From: Chryseobacterium pennae
GTDB lineage: Bacteria > Bacteroidota > Bacteroidia > Flavobacteriales > Weeksellaceae
DNA: 64,000 nucleotides
Assembly (NCBI RefSeq): GCF_003385515.1
Contig: NZ_QNVT01000028.1
Coordinates: 1-64,000 of the forward strand
Direction: 5' to 3'
Within the stretch, counting starts at the first letter, position 1. Each line of letters opens with the position of its first letter. Positions 45,583 to 54,046 of the stretch are shown here, in pieces. The position numbers were made by a program, and so were the translations under genes. A model generated the notes under the pieces. The model was not told the DNA's origin, did not search any database, and worked only from the letters and a program-made list of their open reading frames with translations.

Positions 45583-46389
45583 TCATGCAATTTTTATGGG
45601 TTGGGAATGAAAGTTTTTAAGGTTAAGGAAAAATCCTCTATTCTCGGTTAATCCGTTTCTGAACAAGCTCCACAGCAAGGAGCTTCCCATTTGTGCCAAT
45701 GTTGAGTTGATAAACAAATCCTGCTTTTCCAGTGCTTCTGCGAGTGAACAGCTTGGCGTATCATCATTGGTTTCCGATTGTTTTAACAAATCTCCAAACT
45801 CATCGGTGATAAAAGGTAAATGATCCACCGTTTCATATTTCTCGGAATTGGGCTGTTTAATTGTTCCAATGGTTGACAATATTGTTTGACCTGTATTTTT
45901 GCTGTTTCCAAAATCTAAGGAATACAAGGGACGGTCAGCATAATAGCGACCATTATTCAGACTTTTTAATATATCCGATATTTCAAATCTTGCACTCACA
46001 CTGTCAACACAGGATATATAAATATTTGAAAGAATATTTTCAGAAAAATTTTCTGATTCACTCTTTTTAAATTTTTGTGTTTCTGCTTTCCAGTTTGTTC
46101 CCACCCAACGGTTAGCACGGTTGATTAAGGCAACGGACTTGTATAACCCAACTTCCGATTCTGCAAAACGCTGTCTCCCTAAATTAGCATCGGTAATAAG
46201 ATCATCATCCCACAACCGCACTTGTAGCCCTGAATGCCTCAATTGTATAAGACTGTAATTCATTTCCATTAATACTGTCAGTACTTTTGAGCCTGTTCCC
46301 CCTGCACCGATTAGGTTGATGGTGACAGGGTTTGTAGGATTAATCAGGTAATTATCTGTAAAATGCACTTTTATTTTGTTGTTATTCAT
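45583..46389 (-). CDS. PRTRC system ThiF-family protein
   Basis: 268 residues. A Rossmann-type ATP site INLIGAGGTGSKVLTVL lies at about residues 24-40, RLWDDDLI and NLGRQRF at 58-75 mark an E1/ThiF adenylating fold, and CVDSVSARFEI follows. It belongs to the PRTRC (ParB-related, ThiF-related) cassette found on plasmids and ICEs. It may activate a small protein, but the substrate is unknown. It is the last gene of the cassette and overlaps the protein B gene by 4 bp. Confidence 0.88.
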   Translation of the reverse strand: MNNNKIKVHFTDNYLINPTNPVTINLIGAGGTGSKVLTVLMEMNYSLIQLRHSGLQVRLWDDDLITDANLGRQRFAESEVGLYKSVALINRANRWVGTNWKAETQKFKKSESENFSENILSNIYISCVDSVSARFEISDILKSLNNGRYYADRPLYSLDFGNSKNTGQTILSTIGTIKQPNSEKYETVDHLPFITDEFGDLLKQSETNDDTPSCSLAEALEKQDLFINSTLAQMGSSLLWSLFRNGLTENRGFFLNLKNFHSQPIKIA

Positions 46390-47099
46390 GGCAGTAAATT
46401 TTTAAGGGTTTTATTGGTTTTTTTTAATATTTCTTTTGGAAAAGTTTTGTCTGTATTAACGAGTTCTTTCCAAAGGTTTACACAGTTGCTATTGGTAGGA
46501 TTATGGTTTAAATGGCTGAACCTGCTGTTAAAAAAATAGTTTTCCCAAGCCTTTATAAATTCTTCAACCGAAGCCGAGTTTTTAATATCCACACTGACTG
46601 TTCCCATACAGACACTTCCGTTTTCATACACATTAAAAAAGGGAGCATGATATAAAACTCTTTTCTCTGTTGGTCTTTTGTCGGAAGTGAGGGCAAATAC
46701 GGTAAGATTTTGCTTTGAAGCCACCCACAGCATAGCCGGAACATTTGCTGTACCATTGGGGATTCCAAGTGATTCCGTGAAGAAAAGTTTTGTTTTTCTT
46801 GCTTTGGTGTACCATATTACAGAGCCTTTTTCAGTCGGATTGATATATAGAATATGGGTTGGCAGAATACTTTCAGGTTTTAAAAATGCTTTGCTTTTTT
46901 CTTTTTCCGTATTAAGGGATTTTGCCAATATTTTGGCTTCCCTTTCACTCAGAGGGTGAGCATTAATGGGATTTCCGTTTTTATCCATATCGAAATGCTC
47001 CACATAGGTGTGTTGGTTATCATCTTCGTTAGCCTGATAAATGACCAATGCTGAAACGGGATGGTATAATGTTCCGAAATGATGGGTTATATCTTTCAT
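46386..47099 (-). CDS. PRTRC system protein B
   Basis: 237 residues. FFTESLGIPNGTANVPAMLW and NGSVCMGTVSVD segments are typical of PRTRC protein B, a soluble protein of unknown activity always found beside ThiF. It starts 29 bp after the stop of the 389-residue gene. Confidence 0.8.
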   Translation of the reverse strand: MKDITHHFGTLYHPVSALVIYQANEDDNQHTYVEHFDMDKNGNPINAHPLSEREAKILAKSLNTEKEKSKAFLKPESILPTHILYINPTEKGSVIWYTKARKTKLFFTESLGIPNGTANVPAMLWVASKQNLTVFALTSDKRPTEKRVLYHAPFFNVYENGSVCMGTVSVDIKNSASVEEFIKAWENYFFNSRFSHLNHNPTNSNCVNLWKELVNTDKTFPKEILKKTNKTLKNLLP

Positions 47100-47127
47100 G
47101 ATGTTATATTTTAAATGGTATTATACT

Positions 47128-48297
47128 TTAAATGCTGTTCAGAATATCAATTAATCTTTCTATCAGGGGAAAAATGCAGTTTTCAAAATCAAGGTTATCA
47201 TTGCTGACATTTGTTCCGTCAAATCTTTTTTGTGTGGATGGTTCTTCTATTTCCGTACATTCCTGAAATTCAGCATTAACAGAATCAAATAAAGTCTGAA
47301 ATAATATTCCTTTATCATCTGCACAGAATGAAACATATTTTTCCATTGTGATGGTTCTTTCATGATAATCCTCGTCGTAGTCGTCATTATTTGTATTTCT
47401 TTCCTTCCTCTGAATATTTCGGTAAATAGTAGCATCAGGAAACATTTCGTAAAGAGCAAGGGTATCACAGGCTAAAAGGAGACAATCGGTTTCAAATGAA
47501 TCTCTATTTTCAAAACGGTTGATCCTCTCTTTAAATAAGGTTAAATTCTGTGGATTGTATATTTTTTGTTCCATATAGTCACCAATCCATTCACTTTGTT
47601 TTATTTCACGTAAATATTCAGGGGTATCTTCGGTTTCATCATTAATGAGCCAGTCCGATATCATTTCATACATCCAGCACAGGTAGCTGTCCTGCTGTCT
47701 GTAATAAGGGACATCTGCAATGTGATACAGGTATGAGCAAACGGACTGTACGAGCTGTGTAGCCTGTTTATAATTGGGATTTTTAGATAATCGGTACAGT
47801 GGAACGATTGGAATGTAATATAATGTTGCTCCTGTATTATATCCTTCTTCACTTAACAAGTACGTTTTCTTGTTATCCTGTACCAAGCGGATTCTCTCCC
47901 AATTCTTAACTTTAATTTTTAACTGCTTTTTGAGATCCTCTAAAGCAAAAGCAATATTGTAAGGAAAACCTAAGTGTTTTGAATGTGCAGGTATGATTCC
48001 GTAATGTTCAGCCAATTGGGAAAGGGACTGGTAAAAATCCCTTTCCATTTGGTCTGTTTCCTCCCAAGCCTGTACGGATGGTGTGTCTTTTAGTTTGGGC
48101 AGGAACGAACAATTTAAAAAAGCATGGGTAGCATGGCTATTGGTACTGCTTTCATTTTGTCTTTCTGTATTTCTCCTGCATCCTTTGGTCTTTGCATCCA
48201 ATGGACGAACTCTCCCAACTGCCTGTGCAGTTGCTTTTGTTTTTGCTGTTCGAGAAGCTGTATTTTTCCCGATATGATTTTTCGTTGCATTCATCAT
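47128..48297 (-). CDS. PRTRC-cassette protein, probably F-like
   Basis: 389 residues. The N-terminus is basic and low in complexity (TASRTAKTKATAQAVGRV), then soluble alpha-helical sequence with an acidic loop (NNDDYDEDYHE). Its position between proteins C and B fits PRTRC protein F, but the sequence does not allow a firm call. It starts at ATG 48297; a more internal start would remove the basic tail. Confidence 0.6.
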   Translation of the reverse strand: MMNATKNHIGKNTASRTAKTKATAQAVGRVRPLDAKTKGCRRNTERQNESSTNSHATHAFLNCSFLPKLKDTPSVQAWEETDQMERDFYQSLSQLAEHYGIIPAHSKHLGFPYNIAFALEDLKKQLKIKVKNWERIRLVQDNKKTYLLSEEGYNTGATLYYIPIVPLYRLSKNPNYKQATQLVQSVCSYLYHIADVPYYRQQDSYLCWMYEMISDWLINDETEDTPEYLREIKQSEWIGDYMEQKIYNPQNLTLFKERINRFENRDSFETDCLLLACDTLALYEMFPDATIYRNIQRKERNTNNDDYDEDYHERTITMEKYVSFCADDKGILFQTLFDSVNAEFQECTEIEEPSTQKRFDGTNVSNDNLDFENCIFPLIERLIDILNSI

Positions 48298-48372
48298 AAT
48301 TTAGTGATTGATATTGGGTAAATAGTGGTTGGATGTAAAGAAGATTACTGAAAACTCAACCACAAAATTTTA

Positions 48373-48591
48373 TCAGCCTTTCGTTCCCATTACACTTTCA
48401 AAACGGTATTCTACCATGTCATTCCTGATTTGTGGTGCGGATACTTTTGCAGTTGTTAGGATGGGATAAGTATTGGCATAAAAATTCATGACGGCTTCAA
48501 CACTCCATTTGGGTTCGGGGTCTGTTAATTGGATTTCCTGTCCATTATCTTTCAGGATAAAAACTCTTTCTAATTGGGTTGCAAGTAACAT
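48373..48591 (-). CDS. PRTRC system protein C
   Basis: 72 residues. FILKDNGQEIQLTDPEP and VMNFYANTYPILTTAKVSAP are typical of this very conserved small protein. A ubiquitin-like or MoaD-like role next to a ThiF-type activating enzyme has been suggested by the pairing, but it does not end in Gly-Gly here (it ends MGTKG). Confidence 0.8.
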   Translation of the reverse strand: MLLATQLERVFILKDNGQEIQLTDPEPKWSVEAVMNFYANTYPILTTAKVSAPQIRNDMVEYRFESVMGTKG

Positions 48592-48603
48592 AATTGTTGA
48601 TTT

Positions 48604-49194
48604 TTAAGGTTGAAAATTTTGTTCCTGTTCTTGTTCCTCTTCATGCTCTTGTTCCTGCTTTTGTTCGATATTTTCTATACTTTCAGTATTAAACAGGCTT
48701 GGGGCAAAATGTCTTTCATATTCATCCTGTTTTTTGCGGATAATGTCTGCATAATCAGGATATTCCGAAGCCTTTGGAAGTGCTGACCATGCACCTTTGT
48801 AGTTGCCTTCTTTTTCGAGTTCTTCTGCTTTTTGAAAGGCATCTTTGTACTTTTCCTCTTTGGTTTCTTTTTTGTCCTTATCGGATTTTTCCTTTTCCAT
48901 TGCGGACTCTTTTTTAGCTTCTTCAAGCTGTTTCATAAAGCTTTCCATATTAACCATTAATCCAGAAGCTCTCTGCAATGGCGCTGAAATATTCTCAAAA
49001 AATCCGTTGTCTAATTCCTCTGCTGTTCCGCTTAGATTCAACGGCAGAATTAGGTTTTTCGCTTTATCCCCACACTGTTCGTTGTTAAGCAGTACGGAAA
49101 GGACTAAGCTGTTTTCATCTGCCTGCCGGAGTATCAATTGTAAATCTCCGACAAGGTTTAACTTTGTAAGTTGTCTGAAAAAATTGGTTTGCAT
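48604..49194 (-). CDS. PRTRC system protein E
   Basis: 196 residues. The conserved N-terminal part (NFFRQLTKLNLVGDLQLIL, LILPLNLSGTAEELD) is followed by a Lys/Glu-rich coiled coil and a Gln/Glu-rich tail (EQKQEQEHEEEQEQEQNF). It is cytoplasmic and precedes protein C by 12 bp. Function unknown. Confidence 0.78.
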   Translation of the reverse strand: MQTNFFRQLTKLNLVGDLQLILRQADENSLVLSVLLNNEQCGDKAKNLILPLNLSGTAEELDNGFFENISAPLQRASGLMVNMESFMKQLEEAKKESAMEKEKSDKDKKETKEEKYKDAFQKAEELEKEGNYKGAWSALPKASEYPDYADIIRKKQDEYERHFAPSLFNTESIENIEQKQEQEHEEEQEQEQNFQP

Positions 49195-49205
49195 AATTTG
49201 TTGGG

Positions 49206-49670
49206 TTATGGATTAATTACTAAATGAGTATTGAAGTCTATTAGTTCCCATAATGAAAACTCCACTGTCCTGAATTCTTCTTCCGTATGCTTTCCATAGG
49301 CTTTATAAATGGCATTTCCATCTTTAGATATCTGTATCTGGTAATGACACAGGCTATTTTTAGGTTGTTTCAGTTCTTTTAAATCTTCTTTCTTCAATTC
49401 AATGAAAATCCTGCTCCTCTCAGAGAGCCACTCTTCCACCAAAGGATAATATACTTTCGAAAATCTAAAGAATTCCACATGGGTATCGAAATAGTTTAGC
49501 GACTTTATATCTTCATCATTTTCAATGATTTTTATAACTTCAAGACGTTTCTTTTGGGTTTGTTTCCAATGCTCGGTAATATTGATAATGGCGAAATCGC
49601 AAGCATCCCATTCACTGTTGGTTTTTGCTTTTACAAGTAAATATTCCGTTAGTATATCAGATCGTTTCAT
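49206..49670 (-). CDS. Hypothetical protein of the PRTRC operon
   Basis: 154 residues, soluble and mostly helical with many charged residues (VKAKTNSEWDACDFAII, SERSRIFIELKKEDL). It is 11 bp upstream of protein E and so part of the same transcript. No known domain. Confidence 0.6.
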   Translation of the reverse strand: MKRSDILTEYLLVKAKTNSEWDACDFAIINITEHWKQTQKKRLEVIKIIENDEDIKSLNYFDTHVEFFRFSKVYYPLVEEWLSERSRIFIELKKEDLKELKQPKNSLCHYQIQISKDGNAIYKAYGKHTEEEFRTVEFSLWELIDFNTHLVINP

Positions 49671-49695
49671 TTTTTGTTTTTTTATGTTATAAATT

Positions 49696-49893
49696 CTATT
49701 TCTCAGAGGTATAAACCCCGTTCACGTAGTAGCAGATAAGCTTTTCCCAGAGACGTATTAAGCCATTGGTATCTACATAATATTTTTCCGTCCAACTGCA
49801 ATAAATAACATATACAGGGACATCTGCGTACTCTTTATTATAGCTATATGCTTTCGCCAGTTTTTTAGCTTCGGATTTTGATTTTGCTGTCAT
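49696..49893 (-). CDS. Small hypothetical protein, 65 residues
   Basis: A basic N-terminus (TAKSKSEAKKLAKAYSYN) and an aromatic-rich C-terminal half. It overlaps nothing and is 2 bp from the next upstream gene, so it belongs to the SSB-PRTRC transcript. Confidence 0.55.
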   Translation of the reverse strand: MTAKSKSEAKKLAKAYSYNKEYADVPVYVIYCSWTEKYYVDTNGLIRLWEKLICYYVNGVYTSEK

Positions 49894-49895
49894 AC

Positions 49896-50105
49896 TCAGG
49901 ATTTTTCATAGATATATGTTCCACTTGTTTTCATGGGGTCTGCACCCTGTGTCAATCGGATTTCCTTGTTAAATTTTAATGACAAGCTTCTTGCATAGTG
50001 TATCGCTTTCGTCCTGTCACAATGGATTTTGAAGTATATTGCTACCTGCTCCCATTCTGTTCGGTCATTTCGGGACTTCATCTGAAAATTATATTGTGAT
50101 TCCAT
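49896..50105 (-). CDS. Small hypothetical protein, 69 residues
   Basis: Soluble, with WEQVAIYFKIHCDRTKAIHYARSL forming a helix. It lies 30 bp after the ssb stop in the same direction. It may be a partner of SSB or the PRTRC proteins; unproven. Confidence 0.55.
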   Translation of the reverse strand: MESQYNFQMKSRNDRTEWEQVAIYFKIHCDRTKAIHYARSLSLKFNKEIRLTQGADPMKTSGTYIYEKS

Positions 50106-50135
50106 ACGTTTTTTAGGGTAATCTTTGGTTAATTA

Positions 50136-50534
50136 TTAAAATGGTAAATCATCATCCGTATCCCCTGCAAAAGGGTTACTTGATTCTTGCGTTGCATTTT
50201 GCTTCGGTTCACTTTCAACATTTCTTCCACCTCCATAAACCTGAATGTATGAAGTATGAAAATTCAATCCTGAACGGATTTCTCCATCTTTGCCTATCCA
50301 TGCGCTTGAGCTTGCCCTGCCTGTTAATTCTACCACCGTCCCTTTGGTAAGGATTTTGGCAACATTCGGGCTTATCCAGTACGAACAATTGTAATAGGTG
50401 GTCAGCTCCCTGCGCTCCCCCTGCTTGGTCTTGTAGCTGTCGTTAATAGCTACTGAAAAGTTCACGACCTGTCTGTCGTTTTTCAATGTGTTGATTTCTG
50501 CGTTTCTGGTAATTCTACCGATAATTGTGTTCAT
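50136..50534 (-). CDS. ssb: Single-stranded DNA-binding protein
   Basis: 132 residues. An OB fold starts with NTIIGRITRNAEINTLKNDRQ and includes VVNFSVAINDSYK and GTVVELTGRASSS. The C-terminus is the acidic tip DTDDDLPF used to recruit other proteins. It probably coats single-stranded DNA during transfer and replication and is the first gene of the leftward PRTRC transcript. Confidence 0.92.
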   Translation of the reverse strand: MNTIIGRITRNAEINTLKNDRQVVNFSVAINDSYKTKQGERRELTTYYNCSYWISPNVAKILTKGTVVELTGRASSSAWIGKDGEIRSGLNFHTSYIQVYGGGRNVESEPKQNATQESSNPFAGDTDDDLPF

Positions 50535-50738
50535 AATATTTTGTTTTAATTGTTAATCATTACTTTTTTCAGTTGTAAAATTTCGAGTGATTTGATTCGG
50601 TATCGAGGACACTCGGCTTCTTTCTTTTCACCTTTTCCAATGGGAAAAGCATTATTTATTTTTTTTGTTTGATTATTCTTATGTTAAAGAGCGACTGTTT
50701 GATTCGTATAACTGAGGTTCCGACTTTTTCTTTGCTAA
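50535..50738. other. Non-coding stretch upstream of ssb
   Basis: AT-rich. It contains a 7-bp inverted repeat CTTTTCC...GGAAAAG (about 50631-50650) followed on the plus strand by a T-rich run. It may hold the ssb promoter and a terminator-like hairpin, but no -7 box is convincing. Confidence 0.3.
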
Positions 50739-50873
50739 ATGACCATAGTACAGGATCAGGCACTTAAAACCGAAATGGAAAGCATTGAAATAGAGGCTCC
50801 GAAATCTTTTTGTCCGAAGGATTCAGGAGTGTCTGGAAAAATTGTTGGAGCGAAGCGGAGAGAATTTTTGTAG
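50739..50873 (+). CDS. Possible small peptide, 44 residues
   Basis: ATG 50739 to TAG 50871-50873. The translation runs MTIVQDQALKTEMES..., then FCPKDSGVSGKIVGAKRREF. It shows codon-like composition and an ordered basic tail in a region otherwise without genes, so it may be a real small protein or the edge of a conserved mobile-element sequence. No ribosome site is obvious, and 50874-51249 shows nothing further. Confidence 0.4.
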   Translation: MTIVQDQALKTEMESIEIEAPKSFCPKDSGVSGKIVGAKRREFL

Positions 50874-51249
50874 AAACCCAAAAAGATTTTTTTGAGTGAA
50901 TGACCTGTACTACATTTGCTACAGTAAAAAGTGAAAAACCACAGTTATATATATGAATTGAATAGGTGATATTTAACCCTAGAATGATCTAAAACAACAA
51001 TGAATAATTGGATTTTTCCTTGTGTTGATGTGATTTTGAAGTTTATTTTCTTAAGACCGTCATCAACATTCAAGACCGGAATTCTAAAAATTAACAGGTT
51101 TTATTGAAGGTTTTATATTTTTGTTAGTTGAAGAAGCTGAAAAAATCAGGTATATAAATCTGAATAATAAAGCACTTGTGGCAGCCAATAAAATGAGGTT
51201 ACATAAATTATTTGACACTAAAAAACATCTTTATAACCATCACAATCAG

Positions 51250-51276
51250 CAAAAAAGCCTCCTCGTAAAGGAGACT
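51250..51276 (-). terminator. Terminator after the Toprim primase-like gene
   Basis: On the minus strand a 7-bp stem (51270-51276 with 51256-51262) and a 7-nt loop are followed by TTTTTT. It lies 91 bp after the stop of the primase-like gene at 51367 and ends the replication transcript. Confidence 0.75.
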
Positions 51277-51366
51277 CAAAAAATGATGATTGTTGGAAAA
51301 GTTTTCATTTCAAATATAGTGATTCTAAACAAACTCACTGACAAAAATGACCATTAAGAGAACCAG

Positions 51367-52206
51367 TTACTCAATATATCCCTGGCAAAACCACTCATTA
51401 AGATCCTTAAAATCTCGATAAATTAGAGAACAATCCTCTACATGTTTATATTTCATTAATATTTTGTTTTTAGTGATATTTCCATTAGAATCATTATCAA
51501 GAAAAAGGTAAATTTTATCGTATTCACCAAGTGCTTTTATTGCTTTGAAAAGCATTACAGTAGAATTGAGAATCAAATAATCAGAATTTTTAGTTTTTTC
51601 TATATTTTTGAAGGTCAGATAATCTATAAAACCTTCAAAAACAGTGATTTCTTTATTATTCTCTTCTCCCTGAATCAAAGTCACATCTTTCTTCCCTAAA
51701 CAGATTTTTGAATACGGATTGCGGATTTCAAAACCACCTGAATTATTTTCAAAGGCAATTCCAAAATAATTTCTCCCTTTTAATTCATAATGCAGCTCTT
51801 TAATCAGCTTTCTCTGTTCATAAACTTTCCTGGATTTCAGGTATTGAATTAAAACTGGATGTTGAATCTTTTTTACTTTAAAACCCCTGTAATGAGACTG
51901 TGTTACGATTTCTTCTTTCTGTTTGTGATACTGTATTGAAAAATCAAATTTTCCAAGATATTTCAAAGCTTCCGAAACAGAACATTTATTTACCAGCTGA
52001 ACAATAGAAATAACATCATAACTCTTCCCCGTTCCAAAGTCGAATGCTATATTTTTTATAAAATCAACAGAAAGACTGGGAATTTTTTCCTCCCTGTCCA
52101 GCGCAAAATAAAAAGCGGTCTTTCCGTTTTCTTTCACGGGAAAAAGATTGAAGGATTCTAAAACCGTCCGGATTCCGACTTTCTGTTTGATTTTTTCGCA
52201 ATTCAT
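51367..52206 (-). CDS. Toprim-domain primase-like protein
   Basis: 279 residues. The N-terminal 90 residues look like the DNA-primase CHC2 region (FYFALDREEKIPSLSVD, FGTGKSYDVISIVQLV), but the zinc-binding Cys/His set is absent apart from one or two Cys. The C-terminal part is a Toprim domain: TVFEGFIDYLTF with its Glu near residue 190 and IYLFLDNDSNGN with DxD near 240. It probably primes or processes DNA for element replication. It lies downstream of the rep gene and the iterons and has its own terminator. Confidence 0.8.
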   Translation of the reverse strand: MNCEKIKQKVGIRTVLESFNLFPVKENGKTAFYFALDREEKIPSLSVDFIKNIAFDFGTGKSYDVISIVQLVNKCSVSEALKYLGKFDFSIQYHKQKEEIVTQSHYRGFKVKKIQHPVLIQYLKSRKVYEQRKLIKELHYELKGRNYFGIAFENNSGGFEIRNPYSKICLGKKDVTLIQGEENNKEITVFEGFIDYLTFKNIEKTKNSDYLILNSTVMLFKAIKALGEYDKIYLFLDNDSNGNITKNKILMKYKHVEDCSLIYRDFKDLNEWFCQGYIE

Positions 52207-52341
52207 TTTTTTTTCTTTTAAAAGCAGTTTTTTTATTCCGGAATTTCCTTTTTAATAAAAAAAAGACTTTTATTTTCTTTTTAGTTTACTTTTAATCATT
52301 CGTTGTATCTGCTTGTGACAAAGCATTTAGATTGTTTTCAA

Positions 52342-52631
52342 AATGAGTGTAATTCCGAATTCCAAATGAGTACAAATCCGAAATATGAATGAGTACAATT
52401 CCGAAAAAATGGCTTTTATCGCATGAGTGCAAATCCGAATTGAATTTTGTTTTCATCTCTTGTTTTCACTGTATCTACCATTTTCACCAGCTTTACAATT
52501 CCGAAATGAGTGCAATTCCGAAATCAACGCCATAAAAATTCAAATTTTAACATTTTCTTAACTTCAGTGAGTGCAATTCCGAATTCTAAATGAGTACAAA
52601 TCCGAAATACGCATGAGCGCAATTCCGAAAT
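52342..52631 (+). repeat. Iteron array, probable replication origin
   Basis: At least eight full copies and one partial copy of a roughly 20-bp direct repeat, consensus AATGAGTRCAAWTCCGAAWT (R is A or G, W is A or T), all in the same orientation. Starts are near 52342, 52364, 52386, 52420, 52504, 52565, 52587 and 52611. The last copy runs into the stop codon of the rep gene. Iterons of this kind bind a Rep initiator. AT-rich DNA (52441-52500 and 52525-52560) lies between two groups and could be the melting region. Confidence 0.85.
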
Positions 52632-53734
52632 CAGAGAATAACTGGATAACCGTTGGGCAGTATTTCCCCCATTTTTGTTTCCCTGTACAATTGTATAATA
52701 AGTTCCTGTATTTTGTTTAGAAAAGCCGTTCCCTGAAAATTCGTAGATTTTATCCCTTTCAGCCTGTTAATCCTTATAAATTCACTAAAAGCCTTTTCTA
52801 TCAGTTGGCGGGTTTGCGGAATAGTTTGATATTGATAGGAAAACTGAAGCATTTCGCGTTGCTCCAGCCCATATCTTTTGCTGAAATAATAGAGCCTCCT
52901 TGTAATCTTCGATTTTCCTGCTGTATGTTCCGGTATATCTACACCTGTGATCTTTTTAGTATAAAAAGGATGAATGAAAATAAAATCACCTTTATAATGA
53001 TAATTGAATGAAAGGTTATTGTACCTGTTGATATTTATTTTTGCAGTTTTAAGAAACTTGAAGCAAAAATCATTCGCGGTTTTATAGTTCAGCCCAAACT
53101 TTTTGTTCAGTGAAGAAAGTTTCATCATGGTTCCGCCTTCAGGAAGTTTTGAAAGCCAGATGGCAAAAATAATATGCTTGTTGTTTCTTATATTATACAC
53201 CAGATTGTAAAGGATATAGTTATATTCGGGAATAATCATCAGCTTTTTCAGCCAGTAGCTGCTGATAAGAAAGCTTGTATATCCACGCTCATCATAACTT
53301 GGTGTGGAAATAAGCCCTCCAAATGTTTTAATCTCTTTTCCTTTAAAATTTACCGATTTATACCAGCCCATTTTGAACCGGGCAAGAAACTCATACGCTT
53401 CTACAACCTGTTTGGTTGAGCCACTCGGAGAGATTTTATTGTTCCTGATTTTAATTGATGCAAAAATGTTATTTTCGGTTTCAAATTCCTGATCAAACAG
53501 GGAAAGCTGTTTCGGACGGTCATCAGGCCGGAACTGCTCACTGCTGATAATCGAAATAATGTTAAAAATAACACGTAGCGCATTGATCGGAATATCAGCG
53601 GCTTCTTGGTCTTGGTCTTCAAAAATAAAATCGTCCACAAAATGATTTCCCAGGCGTATTCTTTCGGGAATTCTCTCGTCTTTATCCTCAAATATCTTTC
53701 TGACAAGTCTTAAATCTTTTTCCGGAATAGCCAT
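52631..53734 (-). CDS. Rep_3/RepB-like replication initiator
   Basis: 367 residues. The central winged-helix features (YNILYNLVYNIRNNKHIIFAIWLSKLP, LSSLNKKFGLNYKTANDFCFKFLKTA) resemble plasmid initiators of the Bacteroidetes Rep family. It should bind the adjacent iterons and recruit host DnaB. The gene ends exactly where the iteron array begins, so the origin is downstream of rep; in most theta plasmids it lies upstream. Confident as a Rep protein by context, moderate as to family. Confidence 0.8.
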   Translation of the reverse strand: MAIPEKDLRLVRKIFEDKDERIPERIRLGNHFVDDFIFEDQDQEAADIPINALRVIFNIISIISSEQFRPDDRPKQLSLFDQEFETENNIFASIKIRNNKISPSGSTKQVVEAYEFLARFKMGWYKSVNFKGKEIKTFGGLISTPSYDERGYTSFLISSYWLKKLMIIPEYNYILYNLVYNIRNNKHIIFAIWLSKLPEGGTMMKLSSLNKKFGLNYKTANDFCFKFLKTAKININRYNNLSFNYHYKGDFIFIHPFYTKKITGVDIPEHTAGKSKITRRLYYFSKRYGLEQREMLQFSYQYQTIPQTRQLIEKAFSEFIRINRLKGIKSTNFQGTAFLNKIQELIIQLYRETKMGEILPNGYPVIL

Positions 53735-53799
53735 ACTTTATATTTTTAGCGTGCTCTAATTTTGATCTTTAACAGAACTTTGTTCAGATTGAAAGACCT

Positions 53800-54006
53800 T
53801 TAAAGCAATTTAATTTTCTCTGTCTTTAGAGTTTTTGAGCCCTCATTAAGATTATAATACAGGTAATCCCCCGTTTCATCTGTTCTGAAAACTCTTTTTT
53901 CTACTTTCCCGAAATTGGGGATTTTAACTTTCTGAATTCCTTGGTACTCGGCAGGAATTCCATTGAGACTTACTTTCTGTCCAGGCTTTATATCTGATAG
54001 TTTCAT
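53800..54006 (-). CDS. Small hypothetical protein, 68 residues
   Basis: Beta-rich (MKLSDIKPGQKVSLNGIPAEYQGIQ, KVEKRVFRTDETGDYLYYNLNEG), resembling a small SH3-like or KOW-like fold. It lies between the organizer-like gene (40-bp gap) and rep (65-bp gap), in the same direction. Function unknown. Confidence 0.55.
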   Translation of the reverse strand: MKLSDIKPGQKVSLNGIPAEYQGIQKVKIPNFGKVEKRVFRTDETGDYLYYNLNEGSKTLKTEKIKLL

Positions 54007-54046
54007 TTTTAAAGTTTTAAAATTTTAAATAGATAAACATCAATGC

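Noticed and set aside
51121..51357. 78-residue reading frame on the plus strand
   Set aside because: It needs a TTG start and contains the terminator hairpin at 51250-51276, so coding is unlikely.
52342..52631. CRISPR array
   Set aside because: Repeats are only about 20 bp with irregular, short spacers of 0-60 bp and there are no cas genes; iterons fit better.
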